Source of the DNA: Selaginella moellendorffii | Lineage: Eukaryota; Streptophyta; Lycopodiopsida; Selaginellales; Selaginellaceae | Length of the DNA: 64,000 bases | Assembly (NCBI RefSeq): GCF_000143415.4 | Contig: NW_003314276.1 | Coordinates: 1,592,466-1,656,465, forward strand | Direction: 5' to 3' | In this document: piece after piece, positions 42,297 to 52,200 of the stretch | Layout: the number at the start of each line of letters is the position of its first letter | Position numbering within the stretch: position 1 is the stretch's first letter | Made by a program: the position numbers and the translations under genes | The notes under the pieces: generated by a model | What the model was told of the DNA's origin: nothing | What the model saw: only the letters and a program-made list of their open reading frames with translations | Databases searched by the model: none

Positions 42297-44525
42297 TTGT
42301 CATCATTGCGGCGACTTGGACACTACAAGGCTGATTGTCCGCAGTTGAATAACAAGCAGCAAGACAAGAAGAATGGCCAATCATCTTCTCACGGTAAGTC
42401 AGATACTAAAAAGTTGCAAGCTTTACAGCATGAGGATGACGAGAACGACCATTCCAGTCGGAGGAAGAGACTTTCGATCGTTGCTCGTCAACTCAACTGT
42501 GTGTGGAACAAGATGGAGCTCGAGGATATGCGTGAATCAGCTTTAATGCTGGAGGGCGTGTTCCGTGGCGATCCAGTGCGGATTTTACTGGATAGTGGGA
42601 GCGATGACAACTTTGTTTCGGCAAAGTTTGTTGCGGAGCATCGCCTGAACACACGTGGAGTTCTTCCATACACAGTGGAAGGTGCAGCTACCTCTGCTCA
42701 GCATTTCGATGCTTGTGTCGAGGGGCTGGAAGTGTTGGTTGGCAAAACCACACTTGTGGAGACTTTTTATCTCGCGGATATCCATCGTGTGGATCTCATC
42801 CTTGGGATGCCATGGTTGGTGAAGGTGGATCCAGAGATAAAGTGGAGCATTAAGCGTATCTCGCTGGAGTATGGTGGAGTTAAAGATGTGTGGTTTGGCA
42901 AGGGCGTTCAACCACCAGTTGTTATGCTCTCTGCTACATCTTTGAAGCGGGCTTGTCGTAATGGAAAAGCACTTTCGAGTTACTTGCTGTTTGTTCGTGA
43001 CTTGGGCGACCAAGGCACGTGTGGGGGAGAAGTAGCAGTACGGGATGTACTCGACGAGTTTTCTAATGTTTTTCCATCTGAACTTCCTCATGGATTGCCT
43101 CCATTACGAGGTGTGGAGCATGGGATTACATTGGAGCCGGGGACGCGGCCAATTTACCGGCGTCCATTTCGGTTAAGTTATGCGGAGGAGCAAGAAGTTC
43201 AACGACAAGTCAAGGAGTTACTTGAGTTTGGATTCATTCAGCCAAGTAAGTCTCCATTTGGTGCTCCGGTCTTGCTTGTGAAGAAGAAGGACGGTTCAAT
43301 GCGAATGTGTATTGACTACCGCGCTTTGAACAAGAAGACAGTGAAGGATAAGATGCCGATGCCACGTGTAGATGATATCCTAGACAAGCTTGGTGAAGCA
43401 CGAGTGTTTACCAAGATTGATCTGAGGAGTGGATATCATCAGATTGCAATGGATGATGCATCTATCTCCAAGACGGTATTCAACACAAGCTTTGGACATT
43501 TTGAGTTTACAGTTATGCTGTTTGGTTTGACGAATGCACCAGCCACATTTACTCGGTTGATGACGGAGGTCTTTGGGCGTTATCTTCATGAGTTTGTGGA
43601 GATTTTCTTGGACGATATTCTTGTTTTTAGCAAGAATACGGAGGAGCATAGGGTGCATTTGCGCAAGGTTCTTTTGTTACTTCGAGACCGCAAACTTTAT
43701 GCAAAGAAGAGCAAATGTGAATTTGCAAAGTCGGAGGTGGAATATCTAGGCCATATTGTGACATCTAAGGGTGTCAAGACGGATCCAAGGAAGGTGGCTG
43801 TGGTGGAAAACTGGCCTACACCGACTACAGTGGCTGAGTTGCGCAGTTTTCTTGGTATGGCTAGTTACTACCGACGTTTCCAGCATAAGTTTGTAGAGGT
43901 GGCTATTCCTTTGACGCGGTTGTTACGTAAGAATGTGCCATTCGAGTGGAAGATGCCACAAGCGGAGAGTTTTGTGGCGCTGAAACGATTGTTGAGCGAG
44001 GCTCCAGTGCTTCGCATTGCTGATCCATCGAAACCTTACGAGGTGACATGCGATGCGAGTGGTTATGCACTGGGAGGAGTTCTCATGCAAGAGGGACAGC
44101 CTATTGCATATGAGAGTCGAACTTTGAATTCCGCGGAGCAACGCTATTCCACATATGAGCAAGAGTTATTCTCTATTGTTCATGCTTTGCGGACGTGGCG
44201 GCACTATCTTTATGGTGCAGTGTTCGTGGTGTTGACAGATCACAAACCACTTGTGTATCTTTTCACACAGAAGGAGTTGAACACTAGGCAAGCTCGTTGG
44301 ATGGTCAAACTCATGGAGTTTGGGGAGTTTCCTATTGAGCATCGTTCGGGAAAATCAAATGTGGTGGCAGATGCTTTATCTCGTGTTTGTCATGTGACGA
44401 CGTTACGAACACGATTTTGTCATCATTTGAGTAAGGTGGTCGGTCTTCGATTTCACCATTGCAGAGGAGGACCAGCGAGTTTGGGCAATTGGTTGAGCAT
44501 GCTCAAGCTCAAGATGCTGAGGTAG
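42297..44525 (+). CDS. Retrotransposon pol: protease, reverse transcriptase, RNase H
   Basis: Open for 742 codons but without its own ATG start, as expected for a gag-pol read-on. It opens in the second half of the zinc knuckle (LGHYKADCPQ). The protease motif is LLDSGSDDNFVS with its Asp. RT shows [42 protein letters not shown] and the catalytic FLDDILVF; RNase H shows CDASGYALGGVL, YSTYEQELFSIV, and ends HRSGKSNVVADALSRV. After that the frame shifts, and integrase continues in another frame. Confidence 0.88.
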   Translation: MSSLRRLGHYKADCPQLNNKQQDKKNGQSSSHGKSDTKKLQALQHEDDENDHSSRRKRLSIVARQLNCVWNKMELEDMRESALMLEGVFRGDPVRILLDSGSDDNFVSAKFVAEHRLNTRGVLPYTVEGAATSAQHFDACVEGLEVLVGKTTLVETFYLADIHRVDLILGMPWLVKVDPEIKWSIKRISLEYGGVKDVWFGKGVQPPVVMLSATSLKRACRNGKALSSYLLFVRDLGDQGTCGGEVAVRDVLDEFSNVFPSELPHGLPPLRGVEHGITLEPGTRPIYRRPFRLSYAEEQEVQRQVKELLEFGFIQPSKSPFGAPVLLVKKKDGSMRMCIDYRALNKKTVKDKMPMPRVDDILDKLGEARVFTKIDLRSGYHQIAMDDASISKTVFNTSFGHFEFTVMLFGLTNAPATFTRLMTEVFGRYLHEFVEIFLDDILVFSKNTEEHRVHLRKVLLLLRDRKLYAKKSKCEFAKSEVEYLGHIVTSKGVKTDPRKVAVVENWPTPTTVAELRSFLGMASYYRRFQHKFVEVAIPLTRLLRKNVPFEWKMPQAESFVALKRLLSEAPVLRIADPSKPYEVTCDASGYALGGVLMQEGQPIAYESRTLNSAEQRYSTYEQELFSIVHALRTWRHYLYGAVFVVLTDHKPLVYLFTQKELNTRQARWMVKLMEFGEFPIEHRSGKSNVVADALSRVCHVTTLRTRFCHHLSKVVGLRFHHCRGGPASLGNWLSMLKLKMLR

Positions 44526-45556
44526 CCTCTTTGCGAGCCCAGATGGAAGCCCCTTTCTCATTGGTGGATGGGATTCTCTACTACAATGGCCGTGTCTATT
44601 TGCCACAGGTGGATGCGTTAATTACTCAAGTTTTATTCCACTATCATGATCGTCCAGAGGCCGGTCATTTTGGGGGGAAGAAGACGTATGAGTTGATTAA
44701 GCGCAACTTTTATTGGAGGAATATGAAGGTTGATATCCTCAAGTATTGTAAATCATGCGAGCTTTGTCAGCGGGTTAAGGTGCCACGGGAGAAGCCGGGG
44801 GGACTTTTGCAACCTTTACCTATTCCTCAGAGCCGTTGGTGTAGTATCTCTATGGACTTCATCACTTGTTTGCCACGAACACAGAGGCAAAAGGAGCAAG
44901 TATGGGTCATAGTGGATCGGTTGACGAAGTATGTGCGGTTGTTGGCTCTTCGGAAGACTGTCACTGCCTCAGACTTGGCTGCGGTTTACTTGGAGAAGGT
45001 TTTTCCTGATTTTGGTTTGCTGGAGGACATCATTAGTGATCGAGATTCAAAGTTCACCAGTGGATTTTGGAAAAGCTTTGCAAAGGCTATGCAAGTGACT
45101 TTGAAACTCTCGAGTGGAGATCATCCTCAGACGGATGGGCAAACTGAGTGTGTGAATCAAGTGGTGGAGGATATACTACGTTGTAGCATTGGTCAAAGGC
45201 AAGGACAATGGGATCTATATCTTCCGTTGGTGCAATTTGCTTACAACAATAGCTAACACAGTGGAACTAAGCTAAGTCCTTACTTTGCGATGTTTGGAAG
45301 GCATCCTCGAACAGCGGTGGAGTTGGGATTGCATTTGAGTAAGGACGTTCAAGAAAAGCTTGATTCCGAGGCAACTGATCTGGCCACAGAACTTGATGAG
45401 ATTCTGGTGGTGTGCAAACGGAATTTGCAAGCAGCTCAGGATAGAGCGGAGAAGTTTGCTAATGAGCATCGCCAATTCCGGGAATATAAGGTGGGTGATC
45501 TCGTCTTTGTGCGAGTGATCTTTCTGTCAAGTGCATATCGATGCGAGAGAATATAG
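44459..45556 (+). pseudogene. Retrotransposon integrase, frame-disrupted
   Basis: From 44459 the frame holds the HHCC zinc finger (HYHDRPEAGHFGG and CKSCELCQRVK) and the DDE core: SMDFITCLP, ISDRDSKFTSGFW and TDGQTECVNQ supply the three acids. A TAA at 45254-45256, right after FAYNNS, splits off the C-terminal domain, which continues in the same frame (GRHPRTAVELGLH, later EYKVGDLVFVRV) to 45556. Lesions at both ends mean this copy cannot make a normal integrase. Confidence 0.85.
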
Positions 45557-45810
45557 GACTTCCCTATCCGTAAAGGCACCAAGGTGTTCCGCCGCTCACT
45601 TGACGGAAAGATCACTCGCACAAAGACGAGATCACCCACCTTATATTCCCGGAATTGGAGATGCTCATTAGCAAACTTCTCCGCTCTATCCTGAGCTGCT
45701 TGCAAATTCCGTTTGCACACCACCAGAATCTCATCAAGTTCTGTGGCCAGATCAGTTGCCTCGGAATCAAGCTTTTCTTGAACGTCCTTACTCAAATGCA
45801 ATCCCAACTC
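45320..45810. repeat. 214-bp palindromic arms inside the gypsy element
   Basis: 45320-45533 (integrase C-terminal part) and 45597-45810 are inverted copies with about two mismatches, separated by 63 bp. The second arm reads integrase on the minus strand. Confidence 0.92.
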
Positions 45811-46195
45811 AAGTAACTCCTTGACTTGTCGTTGAACTTCTTGTTCAAAGCGCGGTAGTCAATACACATTCGCATTGAACCGTCCTTCTTCTTCACAAGC
45901 AAGACCGGAGCACCAAATGGAGACTTACTTGGCTGAATGAATCCAAACTCAAGTAACTCCTTGACTTGTCGTTGAACTTCTTGCTCCTCCGCATAACTTA
46001 ACCGAAATGGATGCCGGTAAATTGGCTGTGTCCCCGGCTCCAATGTAATCCCATGCTCCACACCTCGTAATGGAGGCAATCCATGAGGAAGTTCAGATGG
46101 AAAAACATCAGAAAACTCGTCGAGTACATCCCGTACTGCTGCTTCTAACAATGGTATTGGAGCCCAGTTCGATTCTTGTGGCTGACGAGTGGGGC
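45811..46195 (-). pseudogene. Inverted protease-RT segment of the gypsy element
   Basis: Minus strand from 46195 to 45844 corresponds to plus-strand pol around 43030-43335 ([37 protein letters not shown]). At 45843 it jumps back to repeat the [13 protein letters not shown] region and then jumps to integrase at 45810. Small differences from 43030-43335 show the source was a related, not identical, copy. Confidence 0.88.
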
Positions 46196-46336
46196 AGGAA
46201 TATTCTAAAGGAATATTCAATATGGTGGATCTAGAGGGAGAACCAAGGTTTGGTAGACCCTAAGAGAAGGACCATGGTGACCGGATGGTGGCCTAAGTAT
46301 GATCGCGGACGATCATTCCCTGACGAGGGGGAGGAT

Positions 46337-46440
46337 TGTTAGGCACCAGGTCAGGATAATAGGATAAGGAAAGGGCCCTGCAATCAAGTGATCACCCCTT
46401 TAGCCAGTTGGCTTAGGGTGTAAGGGATAGGATCCTAACA
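46337..46440 (+). repeat. 3' LTR (104 bp)
   Basis: Identical to the 5' LTR. Confidence 0.92.
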
Positions 46441-46637
46441 CTCTACCTAGTGGTTTTTGCAATATCAACCACTTGATCAAGCTACCAAAGAGAATGCTCG
46501 TCTCGTGCTGCTACTGTACCCTCTACCTACTGATTTCATTGCAAGGAAGATTGAGCGCTTCGAAATAAAGTCAGCCTTTAAATAGAAGTGTTAACAGCAC
46601 ACTACAGCCAAACAAGTCAGGACAATGTAAATGGACC

Positions 46638-47188
46638 TTAAATCTTGGTGGTGATGTCTCGGCCGGGAACGCACACAGCGGGCGGGGCCAACTCGAGCCG
46701 GGGCGTATATGGCAGCATGTTGGCCTTGAGCTTCCGGATCATGTCCAGCCCTACGTTGAGCGCAGTTGCAGCGGACCTGTCCGGGATCATCAAGAGCGCA
46801 CCACCACTTGTCTACACACACACATCAGAAAAACGTTAAGAGAAAAGCTTGTTTATCAGAGTTCCTGGGTTCTGGCTGTTGAGAGCCGAGATGTAAAACG
46901 CAGGCTTGGTCCCGACGTTGATCTCAAAGTGCATCGTTCCCCGCGGGAATATCGTGATATCGCCCGGGTTCAAGAGGTTGATGCGTGGTACTCCTGGAAA
47001 ATCACCCCATATGTTCTTTATAAGATCGAGAGAGAGAATCTTATTTCCTACCAGCTGTATCCATGAATCCAACTTGAAGTGGCCCGCCAGAGATCATGGT
47101 GAGGAGCTTGGAAGCTCGAGGGTGAGTGTGTGGGAGATTGACTCCACAGGGAACCATGTTAAAGTGTACGTAAGTTATCCCTTGAGAC
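46638..47188 (-). pseudogene. Germin-like protein pseudogene lacking exon 1
   Basis: Exons 2 (47188-47052), 3 (46993-46857) and 4 (46811-46638) match the intact germin gene in length (137, 137 and 174 nt) and stay open. No exon 1 is found upstream. The exon 3 donor is AT (46856-46855) where the intact gene has GT, and the metal-binding Glu of cupin motif 1 is Lys (HTHPRASKLL). So it is likely dead on three counts. It diverges from the other copies more than they do from each other. Confidence 0.88.
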
Positions 47189-48500
47189 CTGCACAGAAAA
47201 CCAAGGAAAACCTCGATTGGGATCTCCAGAGGCAAAGAGTTAAGAAATCAAAAGGTTATTTTTCTTAATCACATTTTAATATCTTGATTAGGAATAACCC
47301 CCATCAAATGACTGCCATTTGTTGGATTTGGCAGTCTAAAAAGTTTGGCAACTCCTCCTTATTATTATAGATGTTTAAACTTTTGGGCATTGATGTCATA
47401 TTTGAGCTGTTTCCACATACAAAAGTTGGCTTGATTGGTTTTGAGAAAAAAATTATTCACAACTTATGAAGAATGTATATATTCAAGTACTATGGTGGAT
47501 AACTTTTGCATAATTAATTTTGTATGCTGTATAACTACATTTACAATGATGAAAAACTTAAAATGAACTTATCCAAAATGTTGAAGTGATTATTTTTTAC
47601 TAATTGCAAAGTGATTACAATATTATATTTAATTTTTATGTGTAAAATAATTAATTAAAATTTTAGAAAACCAATAACTCCTTGCATATGGTAATTTCTT
47701 TTTAATATTAGATTATTTTGTGTTCCATCAAACTCGATATATATATATAGTGAATGTTGATGGTGTGGTTGTGGCTACTGCTAATATCCTTCACTAAGTA
47801 TACAATATTATAATTGATGTATTGGAGCAAATATGTAATGCATATCACAACTTCCAAAACAACAAATATTCTACATTTATTCAACTTATGGAGAACAATT
47901 TAGCATGGGGCATTTTGAGTTTTAAATGAAGAAACTACATTGACTTTTCTTGATATTGTGATGCTAAATTGGGTTTAGCATCATCTCAAAATCTAAATAG
48001 TAGCACTAATGAGTTTTCAATTTATCATTTTTTCTATCTCTTACATTTTAAAGTACAATAGGTTAACAGTTTACCAAAGTCCAAATGAGAACTTTTGATT
48101 ATTTTGTGAAAATGGAACAATTTATTAAAAATACACCGGTGGGAGAAGCCATTGATGGACTTAGATTCCAGTTGGTAAATGCAGTGTTAGCAGTGGTGGT
48201 ACATCTAAGATATATGTTTTCCATCTCTTTTCAATTCAAAGTGGATCACTGATTTTGCAGGGGTAGTTTCTATGGTGCAGTGGCTGGTGAAGCAATGCAA
48301 GCCCAAACAAGAATGTGATCCACTGTGGCGGTCTTATCTATTCCATTGTTGGCAATATTTTAAACTATGTTGTTTCAATCCAATGGCTAGAAAAATATAT
48401 GTATACTGAGCATATCTATATCAAAACAGTATTATAAACAGTTTAAAACTCTAGTTTGAAATTGACGTACTTGCAATGTCATCCAATCAAACCACCACAA
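47189..48500. other. AT-rich spacer of block B
   Basis: 47400-48140 matches 15030-15930, and 48140-48480 matches 16620-16930. 47285-47375 (CCCCCATCAAATGACTGCC) resembles 57745-57830. No gene is seen. Confidence 0.55.
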
Positions 48501-48643
48501 ACGAATGAATAACAGTATAACGCTACAAGTTCCAAGTAGTTTCCTATGGATAGATCCTTACTTGTATAACACTCCATCTGCTTGGCTTAAATGCACTCGC
48601 CCACCTGGCACATCTCCCACACATTTTACCCTTAGTCCAGCAA

Positions 48644-50406
48644 ATGGAAGGGAGATGGATCTTGAGCATTTGCATCGTCCTCTTCACTGTAGCGCTATGG
48701 CGATTCGTGACGGTCTACTGGTGGCGCCCCAGGGCGATCGCCGCGCAGCTCAAGAAGGAGGGCATTCAGGGGCCTCCACCCCGATTCATGGTAGGCCAAA
48801 TAGCTGAAATCCAGAACATGAGGAGCGCCATCAAGGATCACGACATGGAAAGTTTCAGCCACGACATTTTCCATCGGGTACATCCTGCGTTGCTCAAATG
48901 GCGAAAGCAATATGGTATGTTCTTGTCATCCCTGATGAATCTCAAAGCTTCGTTCCTGATGATCATGGTCCAGGGAAGAGATTTGTGTTCTGGTGGGGAA
49001 CTGAGCCAAGGATATCGGTCTCGGAGCCTGAGATCGTAAGGGAGGTTTTGTCTAAGAAGTTTTCTCAGTTTGATAAATCGGAGGCCGTGCTGCGGTTGGC
49101 GAACTTGTTCCTTGGTCGTGGATTAGTTTCTGTTACTGGAGAGGAATGGAGTCATCACCGCCGACTCGTAGCACCGGCATTCTTTCATGAACGTATTAAA
49201 GTGGGTATTCATACTATTATCTTCCAATGAAGTCTGGCTGATAAGTGTTTCTGATTCTCCTGTACACAGCAAATGACCGGTACAATCGCTGGGTGCGCAT
49301 CTCGCATGCTTGATCAATGGGAAGCTACGATGGAGCAGAATCCCGAGATTGAAATCTCTGGAGAGGTGCGTAAGCTCACAGGAGACGTTATCTCCCATAC
49401 AGCATTTGGAACTAGCTATCTCAAAGGCCAGAGAGTTTTCGAGATCTTGTCCAAGAAAATCCCAGAGCTAGTCCCCAAACTCGTCAGCTTTTCCTGGATT
49501 CCAGGCTTCAGGTATGCTGGATCATCTATTGAACTGAATCATAATCACTTGCTTACAGGTTTCTCCCGCTTCCAATCAACCTCCGAATGTGGAAGCTTCA
49601 TCAGGAGTTGGATTCTCTGATCACTGGGATCATAGACGAGCGTCGGAACTCAGTGAAGTCAGGGGAAAGCAATACATACGGGAATGACTTACTCGGACTG
49701 ATGCTAAAGGAGTGTGACAGCAGCAGTAATTTCACAAGCAGGGATCTGATAGAGGAATGCAAGACATTCTACATTGCGGGGCATGAAACCACAGCGACCT
49801 TACTAACCTGGACTTTGATGCTACTGGGAGGCTATCCTGAATGGCAAGAACGCGCCCGTGCTGAGGTACACGAAGTATGTGGCAATGAGATTCCTGATGG
49901 CGAGAGTGTCAGCAGGCTCAAGCTCGTAAGTCAATCAATATCTCCTAATTCCAGAACTTAACATCTTGCTTCTTGAACAGGTGGGAATGATCCTTTACGA
50001 AACTCTGCGGCTGTATCCACCAGCAATCGAGATGACCAGGGAGTGTGTGGAGGAGTCTTGGCTGCAAGATTTACACGTTCCAAAAGGAGTATCTGTGTCG
50101 TTTCCAATCGCTGGATTGCATCAGGATAAGGAGCTCTGGGGAGAAGATGCAGGCCAATTCAATCCGCATCGCTTCAAAGATGGGATCTCCAGCGCGTGCA
50201 AGCATCCAAATGCTTTCATGCCGTTTTCGTTTGGGCCGCGGGTGTGCGTGGGCCAGTCGTTTGCGATGATCGAAGCCAAAGTCATTCTGGCTATGATACT
50301 ACAGCGATTCTTGTTCCGGCTTTCACCGAACTACCGCCATAATCCTGCGATGAAGTTTGGCTTGAAGCCTATCCATGGAGTGCCGCTTGTACTCGGTAAA
50401 ATGTGA
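48644..50406 (+). CDS. Cytochrome P450, CYP72-clan, copy B (intact)
   Basis: Same structure as copy A: exons 48644-48914, 48974-49200, 49270-49511, 49559-49925, 49981-50406, 510 aa, all phases kept. Motifs AGHETTA, YETLRLYPP and [11 protein letters not shown] are unchanged; the PERF-equivalent is NPHRF (His for Asp). By my manual comparison the coding sequences differ at 28 positions (about 98% identity), 21 of them changing 20 amino acids. It is probably a recent duplicate with the same or similar catalytic role; substrate unknown. Confidence 0.93.
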
Positions 50407-51059
50407 TGCATGTTCGTGGCATTAGAAGTTTATAAAAGTTATGTTTGTTGAACTACTCCGAGTTCTTGAACCAAACTGGTTGATAAATCATTTGCTCTGT
50501 CATAGTACCTCAGAAACGTTTAGAACCATCGCGATGGAGCCCGAGGTTCCAACAGAGGTCTCTGCATCTTTTCATCCACCACCGAGTGAACTCGGCTTCT
50601 TGAACGATCCAGAGAGAGATGCGGTTTGGTTTCAAGGGGCGAGGCGATCAGGCGGATTTAGGAGTTAGGAGGACGGGTTCTAGATGGGTTGATCTCGCGC
50701 TTCGAGCAGCGAGAACCTTGTCCAAAACTCCATGCCAGATTGGCTATTAGGAAAGTAAACCGGAAAAGATTTTGTTTAACATTGAGTCATGCCAATAAAA
50801 ACAATTCGTGAAGGATATGGTTTGGAGAGGGCTTCCACAGTGGTATTGCTGGAAACGAGATAGAGGGCCACCAGGGAATGCAGGCTTTTGGCATCAGCTA
50901 GCACATGGTACTTTCTCAGCGAAAAGAAGGATGTCCTCCCTCTGAGCCATCGCAGCTTCTGGATCCCAATCGAGCTGGAAGCATTCATATTTCTTCCATT
51001 GTTTTTTAGTTCTAGGTTTTCATCCAGGGAGGAAGGCATCCTATTTCGTGGGGAGATGG

Positions 51060-51450
51060 AGCTGGATGGACCATTTGCAAGAGTGGTGGCAAATTCGCTC
51101 AAGATGCCCTGGTTTGTTGTGTTAGTGTGCACGAATGTCTTTCGTTTCTCATACTGGCATTATGTAATTACTTAGGAGCCGCCGCTAAGTAAATTCTCAT
51201 ATAATTGGTATTGGGAGGGAAGCACTAACAGGAGTTTCATGCACTCTCACGGAGAAGGAAGACGGAGGAAGGCAAGAAGGTAGAAGAAGAGCTGATGAAG
51301 CATTACCCTTTCAAGTGGAAGTCGAGGTCTTACCTTCATTGCTCTTGGTAGGTCTTTTCTTGCTTATAGACATTAGTCATTCGTAGGAAGCATACCACTG
51401 AATGAAATGGAGAGAGCTTCAAGGCTGTATCATGGCTTGCGAATGAAGAG
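51060..51450 (+). pseudogene. CHD-type chromodomain fragment, copy 2
   Basis: Shorter counterpart of 19513-20180. MELDG is joined to TICKSGGK-like codons by a small deletion; 51240-51350 encodes the first chromodomain with PFKWKSRSYLHCS in place of VKWKSRSYLHCS; the linker EMERASRLYHGLRMK follows (51405-51450), then the similarity is lost. The second chromodomain is absent. Confidence 0.6.
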
Positions 51451-51879
51451 GAATATGTCAAGCATATTTTATAGTGTATTTTAGGGTTTCAAGGTCAAAA
51501 CATACCTCATACTTCTTGGCCACCCTTTGAATCTGCAAAAAGAACGTCCCAGATAAAAGTTGAAGTTTTGGGTGATTTGATGTTTGGAAGAATTCTTGCA
51601 GGATATAGAGTGGATTGAGCTGATTTTTGTTGTAAGAGAGGTGCCACATTATAATCTATCCAATAAATCCAAAATGGCTAGGTTTGTGTAGGGATTTGAG
51701 GATTTTGATGTCATATTCTTGCCTTTATTTCTTGTTGGATCTGTGTTGCATTTGTAAATGGGGTATATGGGTGGTCTTGAGCTGTTTAGAAAATGTTTTC
51801 TTGATTAATTTGGAGAAAATTCACATATTTGATTTCATGGATGATCATATTGGTGAAGCTCGTTCACTTCTTAGGACCA

Positions 51880-52200
51880 CATGATTTCATGGATGATCAT
51901 ATTGGTGTCAACGAGAATGAGGAGTGGATTGCTGGCTCACATCCACAGTTCAAGAGTGATAATATTAGTTATCAACTCTTGCAGAAACATGGTTGGTAGG
52001 GAGGCATGGGGCTTGGATCTTCTGGATAGGGGTGCTTAGATCCGATTGAGCCAGTCACTATAGTAAATAGACAGGGTGTGGGAACAGAGATCATCGTAGG
52101 TGTCCTTGACTCACAGGTGAAGTATGTTGAAATGTAAACAGAGTCTCCAGGCTCACCAGATTCCCCCTACAACTTGGAAACATTTGCTATCACCATGCAA
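51880..52200 (+). pseudogene. G-patch domain protein fragment, copy 2
   Basis: Counterpart of 22190-22560. It shares the first TAG (52026-52028) but has CAG at 52072-52074 and 52114-52116 where copy 1 has TAG. It has its own TAG at the GWKGG position (GGTTGGTAGGG, near 51997). Confidence 0.65.

Larger units (their letters stand above)
41265..46440 (+). mobile_element. Young Ty3/gypsy retrotransposon with 104-bp LTRs and rearranged 3' part
   Basis: Identical LTRs at 41265-41368 and 46337-46440 (TGTTAGGCACC to CCTAACA). TGGTATCAGAGAA directly after the 5' LTR is a Met-tRNA primer site; GACGAGGGGGAGGAT precedes the 3' LTR as polypurine tract. Gag, protease, RT, RNase H and integrase follow in Ty3 order on the plus strand, broken by a stop and frameshifts. 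From about 45534 to 46195 the sequence turns into inverted copies of integrase and RT. No matching target-site duplication is seen (CTCAT before, CTCTA after). Confidence 0.93.

Noticed and set aside
45436-45807. Minus-strand 123-codon frame treated as a separate gene
   Set aside because: It is the inverted copy of the integrase C-terminal part of the same element.
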